Assembly (NCBI GenBank): GCA_023898405.1
Contig: CP060221.1
Span: 620,001-684,000 of the forward strand
DNA length: 64,000 nucleotides
Reading direction: 5' to 3'
DNA from: Myxococcales bacterium
GTDB taxonomy: Bacteria; Myxococcota; UBA727; JABDBI01
The notes under the pieces are model-generated. The model was not told where the DNA came from and searched no databases. It saw only the letters and a list, made by a program, of their open reading frames with translations. Both the position numbers and the translations under genes were made by a program. Below, piece by piece: positions 37,984 through 47,300 of this stretch. How positions within the stretch are numbered: the stretch's first letter is position 1; the number at the start of each line of letters is the position of its first letter.

Positions 37984-39501
37984 TGCTGCATGGCAACTTT
38001 TATGGCTGTTTTTGTGTCAGCAGAAGCCCCCCCCATCAAAGCATCGACAGCTGCATCGCGCAGCGCCTTGGTAGTGTGAGCAGCATTATCGTAGATAGCT
38101 GTTACATCATTCAAAAGAGTATTGATCGTAGCGATAAGACCAGCATTGGCTGGATTATCAGCAAGCTCTTGGATAACTGCATAGGCGTGATCACCAAGTG
38201 TTGCTGGCTTAGCAGCAAATTCTACCAAAGCGTTATCAGCCTGCATCTGCGCTTTGAGCTGATCCTTTGTGATAGCTGCTATTCCGGCTGGTATATTCAG
38301 TGCCTCGATAGCAATATCACGCAGAGCCTTGGTGGTATGGGTAGCATCATTTTTTATGCCAATAACTTGAGTAAGCAAGGTATTGAGATCGGCAATATGT
38401 GCGGCATTGGCAGGAACTGCCGCTGCTGCAGTAAAGAGAGCATAAGTTTGGGCTCCTAAGGTGCCTTGATATTCAAGCAATGCTTTGTCCTGCTGCATGG
38501 CAACTTTTATGGCTGTTTTTGTGTCAGCAGAAGCCCACCCCAAAGCATCGACCGCAGCATCGCGCAGTACCTTGGTGGTGTGAGCAGCATTGGCGTAGAT
38601 GGTTGTCACATCATTCAAAAGAGTATTGATCGTAGCGATAAGACCAGCATTGGCTGGATTATCAGCAAGCTCTTGGATAACTGCATAGGCGTGATCACCA
38701 AGTGTTGCTGGCTTAGCATCAAATTCTACCAAAGCGTTATCAGCCTGCATCTGCGCCTTGAGCTGATCCTTTGTGATAGCTGCTATTCCGGCTGGTATAT
38801 TCAGTGCCTCGATATCAATATCACGCAGAGCCTTGGTGTCATGAGCAGCATTATTTCCTATGCCAATAACTTGAGCAAGCAAGGTATTGAGATCGGCAAT
38901 ATGTGCGGCATTGGCAGGATCTGCCGCTGCTGCAGTAAAGAGAGCATAAGTTTGGGCTCCTAAGGTGCCTTGATATTCAAGCAATGCTTTGTCCTGCTGC
39001 ATGGCAACTTTTATGGCTGTTTTTGTGTCAGCAGAAGCCCCCCCCATCAAAGCATCGACAGCTGCATCGCGCAGCGCCTTGGTAGTGTGAGCAGCATTAT
39101 CGTAGATAGCTGTTACATCATTCAAAAGAGTATTGATCGTAGCGATAAGACCAGCATTGGCTGGATTATCAGCAAGCCCTTTGATAACTGCGTAGGCCTG
39201 ATCACCAAGTGCTGCTGGCTTAGCATCAAATTCTACCAAAGCGTTATCATTCTGCATCTGCGCCTTGAGCTGATCCTTTGTGATAACTGCTATTCCGGCT
39301 GGTATATTCAGTGCCTCGATAGCAATATCACGCAGAGCCTTGGTGGTATGGGTAGCATCATTTTTTATGCCAATAACTTGAGTAAGCAAGGTATTGAGAT
39401 CGGCAATATGTGCGGCATTGGCAGGAACTGCCGCTGCTGCAGTAAAGAGAGCATAAGTTTGGGCTCCTAAGGTGCCTTGATATTCAAGCAATGCTTTGTC
39501 C
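37984..39501 (-). repeat. Three tandem 504-507-bp coding repeats
   Basis: The landmark TGCTGCATGGCAAC or its variant recurs at 37984, 38491, 38995 and 39502, i.e. periods of 507, 504 and 507 bases. Each period encodes one pair of about 84-residue repeats (MQQDKALLEYQ-type plus MQADNALVEF-type). All periods keep the frame; the three-base difference is one Gly codon (GGASAD versus GWASAD). The intact paralog has only one such pair. Confidence 0.9.
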
Positions 39502-40427
39502 TGCTGCATATAATTTTTGATATCAGCAGCAGTAATCCCGCCTATTGTGGTTGGCTGTAGGGCAAGCGCATCGATCGCTTGATCACGGAGCTCTTTGTGA
39601 GCATAAGTATTTATATAAATCGGGGTTATTCTGTCCAACAGAGTGTTGAGCTGAGCAATTTTGTCGAGATTAGTAGCTGCTACCACGTTGATTCTATTGT
39701 AAGTACGAGCGCCAAGACCTTTAGCATCTCTCAGTCCACTCGGCACACTGAGGTGATTATCTTGTTGCATAGCAGTTTGTACTTGATTGGCATCTATTCC
39801 TGCTACAGGAACATGAAGCTCAGCTGCAATTCGTGCATCGCGAGCGGCCTTGGTAGTCAGTGTAGCATCTGTAAAAATAGCAGTTAGCCTTCCAAGCAAG
39901 CTGTTGAGCGCTGCAATATGTGCAGCATTGGCAGGAATGAGGGCTGCATCAGCGAAGAGCTTGTAGCTGTTATTGCCAAGTGCACCTTGACTCTCGAGCA
40001 ATGGCTTATCCTGCTGCATAGCTGCCTTGATCTGCGCAACACTTATGGTGCCTACCGTTGACAGATTAAGTCCATTGATTGCATGTTCACGAGCATTTTT
40101 GTTTGGGTGATCAGCTGTAAAAATCGGAGTTATTTTAGACAATACTGAATTGAGTTGGTCTTTTAGACCAGCATTGCTCTTGTACAAGTCATCAAATAAT
40201 TTGTATGTTTGAGCCCCTAGACCATTGGCTAAAAGCAAGCCTGTCACTGGAACAACTGGCTTATTCTTATCCATCAATTCCTTGATTTTATCCGTACTAA
40301 TACCGCCGATTGACTTGGGCAAAGCTTGATCGATGGCCGCATCGCGGTCAGCCTTTGAAACATAGTTGGCGCTATAGATATTTTTGATCTTTTGATGAGC
40401 TATTTTTAGTGCATCGATAGATGATAG

Positions 40428-40433
40428 TTTTTT
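40428..40433. other. Homopolymer frameshift site (A6 versus A7)
   Basis: The plus strand reads six T between GATGATAG and GCAGCAGC. The corresponding tract in the intact copy (47601-47607) has seven. The one-base loss explains why the lipoprotein reading frame is broken here. Such tracts are classical slippage sites. Confidence 0.85.
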
Positions 40434-41154
40434 GCAGCAGCAACAAATAAGTTATGGATACTGTCATGCAGCCTTCCTTGTTCACCTACTTTTGTTGCAT
40501 CTTCTAAAGCTAAAGGATCATCTTCTTGCATGCTGGCTTTCAAAAAATCTGCATTAATTCCTGCCACACTTTCAGTTATATTCTCATCAATAGCTGCATC
40601 TCTTTCGCTCTTTGAACCGTATTTTACGTCAAAGATCATCTTTACAGTGTCCAACAAAACATTGAGCTCTTTGATTTTATCTTTATAAGCCTGTGCTGCC
40701 AGCTCAAATCCTTTATAAGTCTCTATTCCCAAAGAGCCTTTTTCATTAAGCTGCCCTTGTCCTTGTCCTTGTAAATCGTCTTTCTTTATCTTATCGCACG
40801 AGTTTAAAAGCACAGTTAAGCCCAAAAGAGCCGCACTAATAAATATATTTTTAATCATTTGTTACACCGATTTTTTAAAATATATTTCCCAAACTGACTA
40901 ATATTTCATTTATTTAATCATTTATAACAATAAAGACAAAAATAAACACGAAATTATAAAGAGAAATATTCATTACATTCGCTGATTATCGTACTAAAGC
41001 AATAAGAGATGACAATAGGGCACTAAAAAGATAATAATCACTCATAAATTAAAAACAAAAACCACGCATACAGTAGCTAAGCTATTAATAATAAATCTTT
41101 TTTTTAGCCACTTGACAGACTGCACATGTTTTTTTAGGCCTCAATCAACTTTAA

Positions 41155-41229
41155 CCGCAGGGGTGCCTTGAATTATAAGGCTGAGAAATACCTTGTCTTT
41201 GACTACTGCACAACCTTAGGGGGAATGAT
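41155..41229 (+). pseudogene. Remnant of a TPP riboswitch fused to a symporter fragment
   Basis: CCGCAGGGGTGCC ... GGCTGAGAAATACC is the 5' half of the riboswitch found intact at 48328. It then jumps to TTGTCTTTGACTACTGCACA and onward for 37 bases. These match the coding sequence of the symporter at about 49252-49288 with one mismatch. An internal deletion of about 0.9 kb in a second copy of the riboswitch-symporter unit explains it. Confidence 0.8.
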
Positions 41230-41329
41230 ACTGCCACTGCCACCAAACTTTTGAGAATTTCAACTTGGAGATTTTTTGGATGTTTTTAAAATGCGCTCTT
41301 AGGTTGGAACAAAGTTGATTAGCCTCTCT

Positions 41330-41472
41330 TGTCATCCCAGCGCAGGCGGGGATCCAGAAAGCGCCTTGTTCACTTTCTTAGTGCATTTAGCAATGTTTCA
41401 TTAACTCTACAGTAGTGACTTATTATTCATTTTAGCTATCCCCGCTGGATCCCCGCCTGCGCGGGGATGACA
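41330..41472. repeat. Inverted pair of REP-like palindromes
   Basis: TGTCATCCCAGCGCAGGCGG-GGATCCAG (about 41330-41356) and its near reverse complement CTGGATCCCCGCCTGCGCGG-GGATGACAG (41446-41473) flank 89 bases. A third, partial unit follows at 41504-41519. They sit exactly at the join between amplified units. Confidence 0.75.
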
Positions 41473-41601
41473 GAAGAGAACTCGTATTTTTATCGTTCAT
41501 AGCAGCGCGGGGATGACAGAAGAGAACTCATATTTTTATCGTTCATAGCTGCATGGGGAAGGCAGAAGTGCAACTATTTCAAAACAGTCTTTAGCTAAAA
41601 C

Positions 41602-42270
41602 TCACCCATTATTGATGCTGTAGCGTGTATCGATTGGGGGCGGCAGGAAAATTGGAATAACATCTTTGCTCATCAGCCTATCGCTATACAAGCTTTCTGA
41701 ATGTCTTTGAAAAATTCTTTTTATTTCATCAAGTTGCATGTCCCAAGCCAACATGTAGGCAGTCTTTTGATTGTTATCTTTAAGATCTAGATCAATTGAG
41801 CCCACTATGCCGTCATAGCTCAGCAAAAGCTCCACCATGGAAGCATGATTTGCCAGGACTGCCCCGTGAAGCGCGCATCTTCCATGTTTATCCTGCGTAT
41901 TTAAGCCCTTTATCACCTTGCCTTCGCTCAGTAAAAATTTAACTGCGGCTTTATTGCCAGTATGGGCAGCTAGCATAAGAGGTGTCTGCTGATAATCATT
42001 CAAGGCATTAAGATCAGCTTTGGCCATATATTTAAGCATATAAAATACATTTAGGTTTTTGGATATTGAAGCAAAAAAATGCATAGCATTAAAGCCAAAA
42101 TTATCGACACATTGACCAGCTTTTTTACCGTATTTATAACTAAGCATTAAAACCTTGCTTTCATCATTATTTTCTATAGCTGAAAAAAGTTCTCTACACA
42201 GTGAATCAGCCCTACTAGTGGCTGAAATAAAGCTGATGCTGAGCATAAAAAAAACTATGTATGAGCTCAT
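41602..42270 (-). CDS. Secreted ankyrin-repeat protein, copy 2
   Basis: 222 aa, the same signal peptide and three to four ankyrin repeats as the copy at 35301-35969, with only two residue differences seen. The upstream 65 bases, including AAAGGATCGATCC before the ATG, are also the same, so both copies should be expressed alike. It lies downstream of the chimeric gene, from which a terminator separates it. Near identity implies recent duplication or gene conversion. Confidence 0.85.
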   Translation of the reverse strand: MSSYIVFFMLSISFISATSRADSLCRELFSAIENNDESKVLMLSYKYGKKAGQCVDNFGFNAMHFFASISKNLNVFYMLKYMAKADLNALNDYQQTPLMLAAHTGNKAAVKFLLSEGKVIKGLNTQDKHGRCALHGAVLANHASMVELLLSYDGIVGSIDLDLKDNNQKTAYMLAWDMQLDEIKRIFQRHSESLYSDRLMSKDVIPIFLPPPIDTRYSINNG

Positions 42271-42329
42271 GGATCGATCCTTTGTCTTAGTTTTCGTTCA
42301 GATAACAAAAAAGTTGCCAACACAGCAAT

Positions 42330-42356
42330 AAAAAAGCCTCTGTTTTACCAGAGGCT
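42330..42356 (-). terminator. Intrinsic terminator after the chimeric gene
   Basis: On the minus strand a perfect AGCCTCTG/CAGAGGCT stem with a six-base loop is followed by a T-run. It is the second of three copies of the same terminator in the amplified locus. Confidence 0.88.
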
Positions 42357-42378
42357 GTGAGTAATTAAGAGTTAGGGT

Positions 42379-44193
42379 TTATAGGTGAGAGTTCCAGAAC
42401 AGAGCATTTCCTTCAGGTCCAGTCAATTCACTCGCCTTAAACCACACGTAATCACTTGCTTCGACAGGAATTCCTTGCAAGCGAGCGTCACTAGAATTGA
42501 ACTGATATTCCTTTGAACCAAGTTTCTCAGGCCCATGCTCTGCTGCAACTTTTTTCAATTTGAAGCCAGATGCATTAGCCTGAGTCACCTTAAACTTACG
42601 CGCAACGCCATTTATATTAGAAATGGCATAGAGCTCAGTACTACCAGCTTTAGTTCGGTATATTTTTAAAAACTCAGTGAGCAAGTTGCGCTTGGCACTA
42701 TTATCCAAGCCGACATCATCAGCCGCCGTCATAATCGTCTGTAGACGGATGTTATTGGCTTGAGTGCTTGCATCAGCCAGCGCTTGCAAAAGATGGTTTT
42801 TCTTAGCGTTAGTGAGGGTAAGAGATTTTACGTGATCATAGAGTGCTTGAGCGTGACCAAACGGATTGGGATCAAGATTAACAAGCCCAGACTCTGGGGC
42901 AGCCAAAGCATTTTTGATCTCAGTAGCCCAAGCAATTTTCCAAAGATCAGTGTGCAACCAACCATCGACCAGATGTTGCATGTCAGCAATAGTCTCTGGC
43001 TGTGGACGAGCATCGTAGATCTGCTTTTGAATATTATTGACAATAGCATATACCCACACATTTGAAGGGTTTTGGAGTTTCTGATACTCCATAGCCGCTG
43101 TTGTATCGATATAATTCACAATCTTATTATAGGTAGCTTGAGGGATACTTCCGCGATTTTGAAGCTCGTATGAAGCTCCAGAAGAATCATCCCCCTCTGC
43201 TTTTTGCCATGCATCCAGAGCTGTTATGATAGCATTTGCAATAGCTTGATGGCCTGCACCTAATAGATCCGTTACCTTAAGCACACTTTTCACGGCAGTT
43301 TCAACAGCAGTATCGCGAACATCTTTTCTACGTGGACGTGCTTTTGCAGCCTCAAGGATAGGATTAAACAATAGCTCTTTTTGTGTGTCGGTCAGAACCG
43401 CATCTTTGATGATGGCTTGGAAAGTTCCCGCATCGAGACCTGTATCTTCTCCCCTAGTATATTGGTAGCCTAAAGGATTATCCAAATTAAGCGCATCTTT
43501 TACATTCTGCTTATTGATGCCGGCATCTGTAAAAAGCTGATCATCGATCTCATCGATGGCCATTTCGCGTCGAGTTTGGCTTGGATAGTCTTTCCATTTG
43601 TGTCCACCTGTTCCATTGTCCTCAGCTATCTTGGCAAACACTTCATCAACCAAGGCATTGATAGCTTTTACTTGGCCTAAAGGTGCTGCAGCTGCTGCAT
43701 TGGCAAATAAAACCATGAGTTGATTGTTTGGAGCTGCAACATACGCTTGAAGATTTTGAAACGCCGGATACTCTGTATCCACAACTGCCATAATGGCAGC
43801 GGCATCAGCACCGCCTGCTGCCGTAATAGCTCCATCCCTAGTGCCATTTTTTTGAGGGTTATTGTTAATAGCTTGCTCTACATCTCTTATCACCTGGTTG
43901 ACCTCGGCTTCACTACGAGCACCACGATTAGCTATAATCACATTGTAGACAGCTTGAGCCAAGCCTGATTCAGCTTGCGCAAAGAGCAGTGGATTATCTT
44001 GCTGCATAGCATTAAAGCCAAAATTATCGACACATTGACCAGCTTTTTTACCGTATTTATAACTAAGCATTAAAACCTTGCTTTCATCATTATTTTCTAT
44101 AGCTGAAAAAAGTTCCCCACACAGTGAATCAGCCCTACTAGTAGCTGAAATAAAGCTGATGCTGAGCATAAAAAAAACTATGTATGAGCTCAT
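42379..44193 (-). CDS. Chimera: ankyrin-protein N terminus fused to lipoprotein C-terminal half
   Basis: 604 aa. Residues 1-63 are the signal peptide and first segment of the ankyrin protein (R-to-G change at residue 26, LCGELF). At FGFNAM the sequence switches in frame to the lipoprotein repeats (QQDNPLLFAQAESG) and continues to the same C terminus as copy 1 (GNALFWNSHL). Both parents share TGCATAGCATT at the join (44003-44013), so a deletion across this 11-bp microhomology between units explains the fusion. The product swaps a lipoprotein signal for an ordinary one and should be released rather than lipid-anchored. It keeps the ankyrin gene's upstream region, and the uninterrupted frame suggests that it is expressed. 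Confidence 0.85.
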   Translation of the reverse strand: MSSYIVFFMLSISFISATSRADSLCGELFSAIENNDESKVLMLSYKYGKKAGQCVDNFGFNAMQQDNPLLFAQAESGLAQAVYNVIIANRGARSEAEVNQVIRDVEQAINNNPQKNGTRDGAITAAGGADAAAIMAVVDTEYPAFQNLQAYVAAPNNQLMVLFANAAAAAPLGQVKAINALVDEVFAKIAEDNGTGGHKWKDYPSQTRREMAIDEIDDQLFTDAGINKQNVKDALNLDNPLGYQYTRGEDTGLDAGTFQAIIKDAVLTDTQKELLFNPILEAAKARPRRKDVRDTAVETAVKSVLKVTDLLGAGHQAIANAIITALDAWQKAEGDDSSGASYELQNRGSIPQATYNKIVNYIDTTAAMEYQKLQNPSNVWVYAIVNNIQKQIYDARPQPETIADMQHLVDGWLHTDLWKIAWATEIKNALAAPESGLVNLDPNPFGHAQALYDHVKSLTLTNAKKNHLLQALADASTQANNIRLQTIMTAADDVGLDNSAKRNLLTEFLKIYRTKAGSTELYAISNINGVARKFKVTQANASGFKLKKVAAEHGPEKLGSKEYQFNSSDARLQGIPVEASDYVWFKASELTGPEGNALFWNSHL

Positions 44194-44251
44194 GGATCGA
44201 TCCTTTGTCTTAGTTTTCGTTCAGATAACAAAAAAGTTGCCAACACAGCAA

Positions 44252-44278
44252 TAAAAAAGCCTCTGTTTTACAGAGGCT
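44252..44278 (-). terminator. Intrinsic terminator after lipoprotein copy 2
   Basis: On the minus strand AGCCTCTG-TAAAA-CAGAGGCT is followed by six T. It ends the intact lipoprotein gene (stop at 44304) before the chimeric gene. Confidence 0.9.
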
Positions 44279-44303
44279 GTGAGCAATTAAGACTCAGGGT
44301 TTA

Positions 44304-47300
44304 TTAAATACTCTTCCAGTTCAAGAGCATTCCATCCGGTTTCCCCCTAGAAAATATTCCAGTGGACTTTTTAAAAGTCACCGTGTCGCCGTTAAAGATA
44401 GGTATCCCTTGGAAACGATCTTTTGGAACATTGTATTGTTTACCATCAGGGCCTTTGACCGCAATCGTACTTCCATGGCTTAGCTGCACAGTAAAAGTTT
44501 CGTTGCCGGGCTGTGAACTATAAGGGTAAAGCTTGATAAATTCTCCGAGCAAATTGCGCTTAGCCGGATTATCGAGGCCCACATTATCAGCCGCCGTCAT
44601 AATCGTCTGTAGACGGATGTTATTGGCTTGAGTGCTTGCAGCATCCAGCGCTTGCAAAAGTTGGTTTTTCTCAGCGTTAGTGAGGGCAAGAGATTTTACG
44701 TGATCATAGAGTGCTTGAGCGAGAGCAGGCGATTTGCGATCAAGATCAAAAAGCCCAGACACTGCACTGTCAGCCAAAGCATTTTTGATCTCAGTAGCCC
44801 AATTAGTAGCCCAACTAGTGCTCACAGCACCCAACCAACCATCGACCAGATTTAGCATTTCAGCAATAGTCTCTGGCTGTGGATGTTTATCGTAGATCTG
44901 CTTTTGAATGGAATCGACAATAGCATATACCACTGCATTTGAAGGCTCTTGGAGTCTCTGATACCCCATAGCCGCAGTTGTATCGATATACTTTACAATC
45001 CTATCATAGGTAGCTTGAGGGATACTTCCGCGATTTTGAAGCTTGTATGGAGCTCCATTACTATGCACCCCCTCTGCTCTTTGCCATGTTTCGAGAGCTG
45101 CCTTGATATTATCTGCAATAGTTTGATGGTCTGCACCTGATAGATCCGCCACGCCAAGCGCATTTTTCACTGCGTCTTCAACAGCAGCATCGCGATTATT
45201 TTTTATACGTGGACGTAGTTTTGCTGCATCATAGATAGGTTTAAACAATAGCTCTTTTTGTGTGGGGGTCAGAGCCGCACTTATGATGGCATTGTAAGTT
45301 CCCGCATCGAGACCTGTATCTTCTCCCTTAGTATAGAGGTATGTTAAAGGGACATCATGATTAAGCGCATCTTTTACATTTTGCTTATTGATGCCGGCAT
45401 CTATAAAAAACTGATCAGCAAAAAACTGATCAGCGATCTCATCGATAGCCATTTCGCGCAGAGTTTTGCTCGCATAGTTTTTCCATTGGTATGTACCTGT
45501 TCCTCTTCCATCGTCCTCAAGTATCTTGGCAAACACTTCATCAACCAAGGCATTGATAGCTTTTACTTGGCCTAAAGGTGCGGCACCTGCTGCATTGAAA
45601 AGTAAAAGCTGCAAGCGATTGTTCGGGAAGGGATTATAGGCTGGAAAAATTTTAAACGCCGGATACTCTGTATCCACAACTGCCATAATGGCAGCGGCAT
45701 CAACACCGGCTGCTGCCGCAATAGCTGCATCCCTAGTGCCATTTTTCTGATGGTTAGCATTAATCGCTTGCGCTACAGCTCCTATCACCTGGTTAAGCTG
45801 GGTATTATTACGAGCACCACGATTAGCTATAATCACATTGTAGACAGCTTGAGCCAAGCCTGATTCAGCTTGCCCAAAGAGCAGTGGATTATCTTGCTGC
45901 ATAGCATTCTTTAGGGAATTTTTGTTTAAAGCAGTTGTCCCTAATCCATCGATGGCTGCATCGCGCTCTGCCTTGTGAGCATAATTAGTTGCATAGATCG
46001 GCTTGACTGCTGCCAGCAGAGTATTCCAGCCCTCTATAGTATTTCGAGTGCCAGCATCATAAACCCCAGGGTTAGTCCGAAGAGGATTTACTCCAGTAAA
46101 AAGTGCGTAGGTATTTGCACCAAGCGCCTCTTGAGCTTCAAGCAATGGCCTATCCTGCTGCATGGCTGCTTTTATATCATTTCTTATAGCGTCATTTACT
46201 ATAGCGTTATATACCCCCATCGAAGCATCGACCGCAGCATCGCGCGGCTCCTTGGTGTGGTGAGCAGCATTATTGTAGATAGCTGTTACAGCATTCAAAA
46301 GAGTATTGATTGCTGCAATATGAGCAGCATTGGCTGGATCATCAGCAAGACCTTGGATAACTGCGAAAGTCTGAGCATCAAGTGCTGCTGGCTTAGCAGC
46401 AAATTTTACCAAAGCGTTATCAGCCTGCATCTGCGCCTTGAGCACATCTTTTGTGATACCTGCTATTCCGACTGGTATATTCAGTGCCTCGATAGCAATA
46501 TCACGCAGAGCCTTGGTGGTATGGGCAGCATCATCTCTTATGCCAATAACTTGAGCAAGCAAGGTATTGAGAGCGGCAATATGTGCGGCATTGGCAGGAT
46601 CTGCCGCTGCTGCAGTAAAGAGAGCATAAGTTTGGGCTCCTAAGGTGCCTTGATATTCAAGCAATGCTTTGTCCTGCTGCATATAATTTTTGATATCAGC
46701 AGCAGTAATCCCGCCTATTGTGGTTGGCTGTAGGGCAAGCGCATCGATCGCTTGATCACGAAGCTCTTTGCGAGCATAAGTATTTATATAAATCGGGGTT
46801 ATTCTGTCCAACAGAGTGTTGAGCTGAGCAATTTTGTCGCGATTAGTAGCTGCTACCACGTTGATTCTATTGTAAGTACGAGCGCCAAGACCTTTAGCAT
46901 CTCTCAGTCCACTCGGCACACTGAGGTGATTATCTTGTTGCATAGCAGTTTGTACTTGATTGGCATCTATTCCTGCTACAGGAACATGAAGCTCAGCTGC
47001 AATTCGTGCATCGCGAGCGGCCTTGGTAGTCAGTGTAGCATCTGTAAAAATAGCAGTTAGCCTTCCAAGCAAGCTGTTGAGCGCTGCAACATGTGCAGCA
47101 TTGGCAGGAATGAGGGCTGCATCAGCGAAGAGCTTGTAGCTGTTATTGCCGAGTGCACCTTGACTCTCGAGCAATGGCTTATCCTGCTGCATAGCTGCCT
47201 TGATCTGCGCAACACTTATGGTGCCTACCGTTGACAGATTAAGTCCATTGATTGCATGTTCACGAGCATTTTTGTTTGGGTGATCAGCTGTAAAAATCGG

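Larger units (their letters stand above)
36078..40858 (-). pseudogene. Repeat-rich lipoprotein, copy 1, frameshifted near the N terminus
   Basis: The gene starts at 40858 with a lipoprotein signal (MIKNIFISAALLGLTVLLNSC). After about 143 codons a run of six A on the coding strand (40428-40433), where the intact paralog has seven (47601-47607), shifts the frame. Reading then ends in a short false tail at 40406. The rest stays open to 36078, so restoring one base would give 1593 aa. The body is made of roughly 80-residue helical repeats marked by MQQDxPLL, LGxxTY, LNTLL and TKALRDAAI. Three near-identical 504-507-bp composite repeats occupy 37984-39501. It could be a pseudogene, a phase-variable OFF state, or a sequencing error. 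It has no known family. Confidence 0.8.
40859..41601. other. Duplicated leader region with riboswitch scar and REP elements
   Basis: Bases 40859-41192 are nearly identical to 48033-48366, the divergent control region between the intact lipoprotein gene and the TPP riboswitch. After a broken riboswitch, 41193-41229 matches an internal piece of the symporter gene. Then come unique sequence, three REP-like palindromes (41330-41356, 41446-41472, partial 41504-41519) and the repeated lead-in to the second ankyrin gene. No intact gene is present. Confidence 0.85.

Noticed and set aside
37896..39470. Antisense open frames of 165-187 codons repeated every ~504 bases on the plus strand
   Set aside because: They lie wholly inside the lipoprotein repeat region, recur only because the DNA repeats, and have no ribosome binding sites or sensible composition; shadows of the minus-strand gene.
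37984..39501. Regular repeat spacing resembling a CRISPR or satellite array
   Set aside because: Periods of 504-507 bases are fully coding, with no short direct repeat and unique spacer pattern and no cas genes.
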